Shown here one piece after another: positions 6,745 through 9,376 of a stretch of 9,376 nucleotides of DNA. The notes under the pieces are model-generated. The model was not told the origin of the DNA. It ran no database searches and was given only the letters and a program-made list of their open reading frames with translations. Where the stretch lies: contig JAIRMT010000005.1 of NCBI GenBank assembly GCA_031258505.1, positions 1-9,376 on the forward strand. Direction: 5' to 3'. This DNA comes from Treponema sp. (GTDB lineage: Bacteria > Spirochaetota > Spirochaetia > Treponematales > Breznakiellaceae). A program made the position numbers and the translations under genes. Each line of letters begins with the position of its first letter. Positions within the stretch are counted from its first letter, which is position 1.

Positions 6745-7554
6745 GTGAGTATTGTGCTTATAAGCGCGTTTTTTGCGTTTGCGCTTGCCCTGCTTTTAGG
6801 GCTTGCCCTAGGCTTTTTCCGCGAGTTCTTCGCGGTTGTTGAAGACCCGCTCGCGGGACAAATCCGCGCCGCGCTTCCGGGCGCGAACTGCGGCGCGTGC
6901 GGTTTCCCCGGCTGCGACGGCTATGCCGCTGCTGTGGCCAAGCAAGAGGCTCCGGCAAACCGCTGCACTGTCGGCGGCGCAGCGGTTGCCGCGCAAATCG
7001 CCGCACTGACTGGCGTTGAAGCTGAAGCGCTCGCGCCGAAAGTCGCGGTACTTGCCTGTCAAGGAACGCTGGAACACTCTCCGCTCAAAGGCGTATACAC
7101 TGGCGTTCCCACTTGCCGCGCTGCAAAGCTCTCCGCTGGCGGAACTAAGCTCTGCTCGTGGGCGTGTCTCGGCTTCGGCGATTGCTTAAAGGTCTGCCAG
7201 TTCGGGGCGCTCTCTCTGGGCGACAATGGTTTGCCGCGCATCGACCCGGCGCGCTGTACTGGCTGCAAAGCCTGCGCCGCCGAGTGTCCGCAAACCTTAC
7301 TGCAAGTCATTCCCATTGACCGCGCCGCGCCTTTAACCCGCTGTTCCAATCGCAACCCACTCAAGGCTATGGTGTTAAAGACCTGCAAGGCCGGCTGCAT
7401 CAAGTGCGAACTCTGTGTGAGAGTCTGTCCCAAACACTGCATCACATTGGACAGAGGTATTCCGGTGATTGACGCCGCAAACTGCGCCGCCTGCGGTCTC
7501 TGCGCGGCAAAATGCCCGACTAAGGCTTTGCAGGGGTTCTCAACCAAGGCGTAA
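6745..7554 (+). CDS. rnfB: Rnf electron transport complex subunit B, polyferredoxin type
   Basis: RnfB takes electrons from reduced ferredoxin and passes them into the membrane complex. A GTG start (6745) is assigned because AGGAGG (6733-6738) lies 6 nt upstream. The 269 residues begin with a membrane anchor (about 3-27), then the RnfB Fe-S domain (C49, C52, C57, C74). A cysteine-rich region follows: C105, C124, C137, C141, C147, C151, then C171/174/177/181, C200, C214, C218/221/224/228, C232, and C247/250/253/257. That is 25 cysteines, enough for about six [4Fe-4S] clusters. This is the longer form seen in clostridia, acetogens and methanogens, in contrast to the shorter proteobacterial form. 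It closes the operon. No clear intrinsic terminator follows in 7555-7734. Confidence 0.96.
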   Translation: MSIVLISAFFAFALALLLGLALGFFREFFAVVEDPLAGQIRAALPGANCGACGFPGCDGYAAAVAKQEAPANRCTVGGAAVAAQIAALTGVEAEALAPKVAVLACQGTLEHSPLKGVYTGVPTCRAAKLSAGGTKLCSWACLGFGDCLKVCQFGALSLGDNGLPRIDPARCTGCKACAAECPQTLLQVIPIDRAAPLTRCSNRNPLKAMVLKTCKAGCIKCELCVRVCPKHCITLDRGIPVIDAANCAACGLCAAKCPTKALQGFSTKA

Positions 7555-7631
7555 GACTCATGTCTACGGGAAGTTGCGGGCTGCGCGCAGTCAGCCTGAG
7601 CAGCTTTCCGCAGATTCGTACACTGTCCTTG

Positions 7632-7660
7632 AAAAATAAACTAAAAAATGAGAAAAAAAA
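7632..7660. promoter_or_regulatory. Three phased A-tracts upstream of the repeat ORF
   Basis: Runs of five, six and eight A residues occupy 7632-7636, 7643-7648 and 7653-7660. Their centres are about 11 bp apart, close to one helical turn. Such phasing bends DNA and is often found just upstream of promoters. It lies in the 180-nt rnfB-to-ORF spacer, 70-100 bp before the ORF start. The role is inferred. The rest of the spacer (7555-7630) shows only short 5-bp stems without a T-run. Confidence 0.4.
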
Positions 7661-7672
7661 GCGCGTGGGTTC

Positions 7673-7702
7673 TTACTTAAGCTATATATTATAGTGTAGA
7701 AT
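7673..7702 (+). promoter_or_regulatory. Possible promoter for the repeat ORF
   Basis: TAGAAT at 7697-7702 is a good -10 match (one mismatch from TATAAT). A weak TTACTT lies 18 bp upstream at 7673-7678. The region is AT-rich and holds the inverted repeat CTATA-TAT-TATAG (7682-7694) between the two hexamers, a possible operator. Initiation near 7709 would leave a leader of about 26 nt before the ATG at 7735. The weak -35 keeps confidence low. Confidence 0.3.
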
Positions 7703-7734
7703 GTGCTAGAGTTTATCCCATAAAGGAGTAACAG

Positions 7735-8304
7735 ATGAACAAGTCCTTTAGCGTTAATAAACACATTGCCCCTCTCAGCTTCTCTTTGCAGACAGCATCG
7801 TTACTATCCGCTTCTTTAGTACATACATTGCTCTTCAGGACTCGATTACAGATCAGGAAAACGCTCTTTTGGATCAGGAAAACGCTCTTTTGGATCAGGA
7901 AAACTTTCTTCTGGATCAGGAAAACTTTCTTCTGGATCAGGAAAACGCTCTTTTGGATCAGGAAAACTTTCTTCTGGATCAGGAAAACTTTCTTTTGGAT
8001 CAGGAAAACGCTCTTTTGGATCAGGAAAACTTTCTTCTGGATCAGGAAAACGCTCTTTTGGATCAGGAAAACTCTTTTTTGGATCAGGAAAACTTTCTTC
8101 TGGATCAGGATAAATGATTGTCAAAATGTTAAAAATTTGTTATTAGAGCATATATGCTTGATTTGCAATCGCAATGCTCGACTATGGCGCGCTGGACCTT
8201 GCTTACAGCGCGCGATAACTTTTGTGAAAAACCAGTTTGCATGGCTAACTGGAAAAAATTTTATTTTTAGGAGGAAAAGATGGCTGTTGATTATCTTTTG
8301 TTGA
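7735..8304 (+). CDS. Unrecognised protein of heptapeptide repeats IRKT(L/F)FW
   Basis: I do not recognise this 189-codon ORF. It has an ATG with a strong AAGGAG site 6 nt upstream (7723-7728). Residues 1-38 are hydrophobic with an early basic residue and could be a membrane-insertion segment. Residues about 40-123 are twelve copies of the heptapeptide IRKTLFW or IRKTFFW, strongly basic and aromatic. The tail (about 124-189) contains CLICN and further basic residues and resembles nothing I know. Of the four distinct base differences among repeat units, three are silent in this frame and the fourth swaps Leu for Phe; neither other plus frame does as well. That favours this frame only modestly. 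Competing readings: the DQENALL/DQENFLL frame is also open but lacks an ATG, and the array could be non-coding. The end overlaps the next gene by 25 nt. Confidence 0.4.
   Translation: MNKSFSVNKHIAPLSFSLQTASLLSASLVHTLLFRTRLQIRKTLFWIRKTLFWIRKTFFWIRKTFFWIRKTLFWIRKTFFWIRKTFFWIRKTLFWIRKTFFWIRKTLFWIRKTLFWIRKTFFWIRINDCQNVKNLLLEHICLICNRNARLWRAGPCLQRAITFVKNQFAWLTGKNFIFRRKRWLLIIFC
7851..8110. repeat. 21-bp tandem repeat, 12 full copies plus a partial
   Basis: Each unit is GATCAGGAAAAC followed by one of two main 9-base endings, GCTCTTTTG (type A) or TTTCTTCTG (type B). Two copies differ: unit 7 ends TTTCTTTTG and unit 11 ends TCTTTTTTG. The order over units 1-12 (7851-8102) is A A B B A B B' A B A C B. 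A thirteenth copy breaks off at 8110. There are no insertions or deletions, so every copy keeps the 21-bp phase. All three plus frames (IRKTLFW, DQENALL, SGKRSFG) and one minus frame (DPKERFP/DPEESFP) stay open. The interleaved A/B order suggests duplication of blocks larger than one unit, or gene conversion between units. Confidence 0.98.
8187..8213. repeat. GC-rich 8-bp stem hairpin before the 222-codon gene
   Basis: GCGCGCTG (8187-8194) pairs perfectly with CAGCGCGC (8206-8213) around an 11-nt loop. It stands out in an AT-rich stretch (8112-8279) between the repeat array and the next gene, 66 nt before that gene's ATG. Only four T residues follow, several bases away (GATAACTTTTG), so it is a weak terminator candidate and could instead be a leader structure. 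A 10-bp palindrome GCATATATGC (8148-8157) lies nearby. If the repeat ORF is translated, this hairpin is inside its tail. Confidence 0.5.
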
Positions 8305-8948
8305 CTGACTCGGAATACGACAACAAGTTTGAGCAGATAAACCTGTTTGTTAATCAGAAATGCTCTGGCGCAACCCCAGCGTGGACCCATATTCCCGATT
8401 CAGCCCGAACAGAATTAGCGGACGCCTATACTGCCTGGCATACGGCGTATACGGCTTTCCTGGGACCTCACACTCAGGTAGATACCGAAGCTAAGAACAA
8501 CGCCAAGAAAGCAAGCAAAAAGCGTCTCCGCATCTTTGTCAACCAGTATCTGCGCTTTCCGCCGGTGAGCAATGAGGACCGCACGGCAATGGGTATCCCC
8601 AACCGCGACCCTCATCCTTCGCCTGTACCTCGACCCGAAGGTATACCTATTGTCGAGGTTCTGACCCCTCATCCGCGTGTTGTCCGCATCCGCTTCCGTT
8701 CTGAAAACGCGAAGCGCTGGAGTAAGCCTGAACGCGTACACGGCCTTGAATGTCTGTGGGTGATTACTGAAACGCCGCCTACAGAAATTGAAGACCTGAT
8801 CCATTCAGCTTTTACCACCTCAAACCCGCTCGAACTGAGCTTTAAGGAAAGTGAGCGGGGTAAGCGTGTGTACTTCGCGGTGCGGTGGGAAAGCGGAACG
8901 AGCCTTAAAGGGGACTGGAGCGATATTTTCAACGCAATAGTACCGTAA
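8280..8948 (+). CDS. Conserved-type hypothetical protein, helical N-half and beta C-half
   Basis: This 222-residue protein has no assigned function. The ATG follows a near-ideal AGGAGG (8269-8274) at 5-nt spacing. Residues 1-95 look helical and contain VNQKCSGATPAWTHIP, DAYTAWHTAYTAFLGPHT and KASKKRLRIFVNQYLRF. A proline-rich linker follows (about 107-123, NRDPHPSPVPRPEGIP). Residues about 124-222 alternate in beta fashion and end with GKRVYFAVRWESG and GDWSDIFNAIVP, like a fibronectin III or Ig-type sandwich. From memory, similar proteins recur as paralogues in Treponema and Bacteroidetes genomes, all hypothetical. No signal peptide or catalytic motif is seen. It may be co-transcribed with the repeat ORF, whose end it overlaps by 25 nt. 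A strong hairpin follows the stop. Confidence 0.88.
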   Translation: MAVDYLLLTDSEYDNKFEQINLFVNQKCSGATPAWTHIPDSARTELADAYTAWHTAYTAFLGPHTQVDTEAKNNAKKASKKRLRIFVNQYLRFPPVSNEDRTAMGIPNRDPHPSPVPRPEGIPIVEVLTPHPRVVRIRFRSENAKRWSKPERVHGLECLWVITETPPTEIEDLIHSAFTTSNPLELSFKESERGKRVYFAVRWESGTSLKGDWSDIFNAIVP

Positions 8949-8980
8949 CAAGAAAGCTTTTTGAGCCTGCAATAAAGAAT

Positions 8981-9000
8981 CCCCGCCATGAATGGCGGGG
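8981..9000 (+). terminator. Perfect hairpin after the 222-codon gene
   Basis: CCCCGCCA (8981-8988) pairs with TGGCGGGG (8993-9000) around a TGAA loop, 33 nt after the stop codon at 8948. It is followed by TATTGAAG and not a T-run, so it is an atypical intrinsic terminator and may act partly as an RNA-stabilising 3' end. It is enclosed by an outer inverted repeat, AGAAAGCTT (8951-8959) with AAGCTTTCT (9006-9014), that would extend the structure into a two-tier stem. Confidence 0.65.
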
Positions 9001-9033
9001 TATTGAAGCTTTCTCCTTGAAAGCGTATCGTAT

Positions 9034-9081
9034 GCGGGGGAACAAATCCCCCGCGCCCCCAGTTTTACGCCCCAAGGGGCG
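9034..9081. repeat. Two further GC-rich hairpins
   Basis: GCGGGGG (9034-9040) pairs with CCCCCGC (9048-9054) around a 7-nt AT-rich loop. Next, CGCCCC (9068-9073) faces GGGGCG (9076-9081) with only two bases between, so the innermost pairs must open. The second hairpin ends in the same GGCGGGGTATT (9078-9088) found after the hairpin at 8981 (8994-9004). That suggests duplicated or related elements in an otherwise gene-free tail. Confidence 0.55.
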
Positions 9082-9109
9082 GGGTATTAAAACCCACGGT
9101 AAGGGCGCT

Positions 9110-9141
9110 GTCGCGTTTCATGTGAGCGCGTGGATTGAAAC
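9110..9141 (+). CRISPR. Solitary type I-C-like CRISPR repeat
   Basis: These 32 bases begin GTCGCG and end GCGTGGATTGAAAC. This is the usual length, 5' GTCGC start and 3' GTGGATTGAAAC end of type I-C (Cas5d-processed) repeats. The middle forms the expected hairpin: CGCG pairs with CGCG, with two G-U pairs and one A-U pair extending the stem to about 7 bp around CATGT. Only one copy exists in the window. No second repeat stands one spacer length away on either side, and no cas gene is present. It is either an orphan repeat, the remnant of a lost array, or a chance or mobile-element copy. Recognition is by family resemblance only. Confidence 0.55.
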
Positions 9142-9153
9142 AACTGTTTCGCT

Positions 9154-9177
9154 AACGCCGCCATTAGGCGGCGTTTT
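9154..9177 (+). terminator. Intrinsic terminator-like hairpin
   Basis: AACGCCGCC (9154-9162) pairs perfectly with GGCGGCGTT (9167-9175) around an ATTA loop, giving a 9-bp stem. The closing Ts plus two more make a four-base T-run. It would work moderately on the plus strand. It begins 12 nt after the CRISPR-like repeat, where a first spacer would otherwise be, and would end any transcript reading through that repeat. Confidence 0.6.
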
Positions 9178-9295
9178 GGTGAATAGGTTTGTGAAACAAG
9201 CCATTGACCATGGCGAATAGCGGTTCACCGCAGTCTGGTTTAACGATTTAACTTAGAACTCATGTTACGCAGGAAGAAAAAACGGTAAGAATTGG

Positions 9296-9372
9296 TCATC
9301 GAATGGACGCTAATATACGCGAATATTTCATTTCTCTAAAGAAGATTCGCGTTCATTCGCGTAATTCGATGA
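9296..9372. repeat. Long imperfect inverted repeat at window edge
   Basis: TCATCGAAT (9296-9304) and ATTCGATGA (9364-9372) are perfect complements. Inside them ACGCGAAT (9317-9324) pairs with ATTCGCGT (9345-9352), and a second ATTCGCGT follows at 9355-9362. The arms align over about 28 bases with one gap and a few mismatches, around an AT-rich centre. This resembles dispersed intergenic palindromes (REP- or MITE-like) found in many bacterial genomes. The window ends 4 bases later, so its full extent and any target duplication cannot be judged. Confidence 0.6.
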
Positions 9373-9376
9373 TCTT

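Larger units (their letters stand above)
8949..9376. other. Gene-free structured tail of the window
   Basis: No ORF here is convincing. The longest has no ribosome site and runs through the hairpins. The region holds, in order, a nested hairpin, two GC-rich hairpins, a CRISPR-like repeat, a terminator-like hairpin, about 115 nt (9178-9292) in which I see nothing definite, and the edge inverted repeat. It looks like an accumulation zone for small repeats between genes. Confidence 0.6.

Noticed and set aside
7575..7625. Intrinsic terminator after rnfB
   Set aside because: Only 5-bp stems (such as GGCTG/CAGCC) with no T-run follow rnfB, so a terminator cannot be supported.
7869..8117. Plus-strand DQENALL repeat ORF
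   Set aside because: It has no ATG or ribosome site (only TTG within the repeats), and unit variation is less conservative than in the frame starting at 7735. It remains an open question in the findings.
7846..8124. Minus-strand ORF of DPKERFP/DPEESFP repeats
   Set aside because: It has only a TTG start with no ribosome site, and openness on this strand is expected once a 21-bp unit lacks stops. Kept as an alternative reading, not as a gene.
9176..9208. Degenerate second CRISPR repeat one spacer length downstream
   Set aside because: Only a terminal GAAAC-like match is shared, which is too short to count.
9017..9220. 67-codon plus-strand ORF
   Set aside because: It has no ribosome site, its composition comes from hairpins and the CRISPR-like repeat, and it crosses a terminator-like stem.

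Overview
The window reads as chromosomal DNA of an anaerobic spirochaete, most likely a Treponema-like gut organism. The grounds are a clostridial-order rnfCDGEAB operon with a cysteine-rich RnfB, a class B aspartate carbamoyltransferase pair (pyrB-pyrI), and a 222-residue hypothetical protein resembling a family I associate with Treponema and Bacteroidetes. The taxonomic assignment is inference from gene content, not from a marker gene.

Layout. Bases 11-1365 (minus strand) hold pyrI and pyrB, overlapping by 7 nt. Upstream of pyrB lies a compact leader: a 43-codon minus-strand ORF (1489-1358) that runs through a U-rich stretch and a strong intrinsic terminator (1422-1397) and stops just inside pyrB. 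This is the architecture of the enterobacterial pyrL-pyrBI UTP-sensitive attenuator. Bases 1490-1660 are a divergent intergenic region with a long inverted repeat. The plus strand then carries uppP (1661-2458; undecaprenyl-diphosphate recycling for the cell wall) and the six-gene Rnf operon (2519-7554): rnfC, rnfD, rnfG, rnfE, rnfA and rnfB. Four of its five junctions are 4-nt overlaps or very short gaps, and rnfA-rnfB is 10 nt. The Rnf products form a membrane ferredoxin:NAD+ oxidoreductase that pumps Na+ or H+. Most expected Fe-S cysteines and flavin-attachment threonines are visible.

From 7555 on the window turns accessory. Phased A-tracts and a possible promoter precede an ORF (7735-8304) that is mostly a 12-copy, 21-bp tandem repeat (7851-8110). 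The repeat is open in all three plus frames and carries a GATC site exactly every 21 bp. That ORF overlaps the start of the 222-codon gene (8280-8948). The last 428 bp hold no convincing gene but are dense in structure: nested and tandem GC-rich hairpins (8951-9081), a single 32-bp sequence that looks like a type I-C CRISPR repeat (9110-9141), a terminator-like hairpin (9154-9177), and an imperfect long inverted repeat at the window edge (9296-9372).

The points most worth following are the PyrL-type leader outside the enterobacteria, the multi-frame 21-bp repeat gene, and the solitary CRISPR-like repeat.
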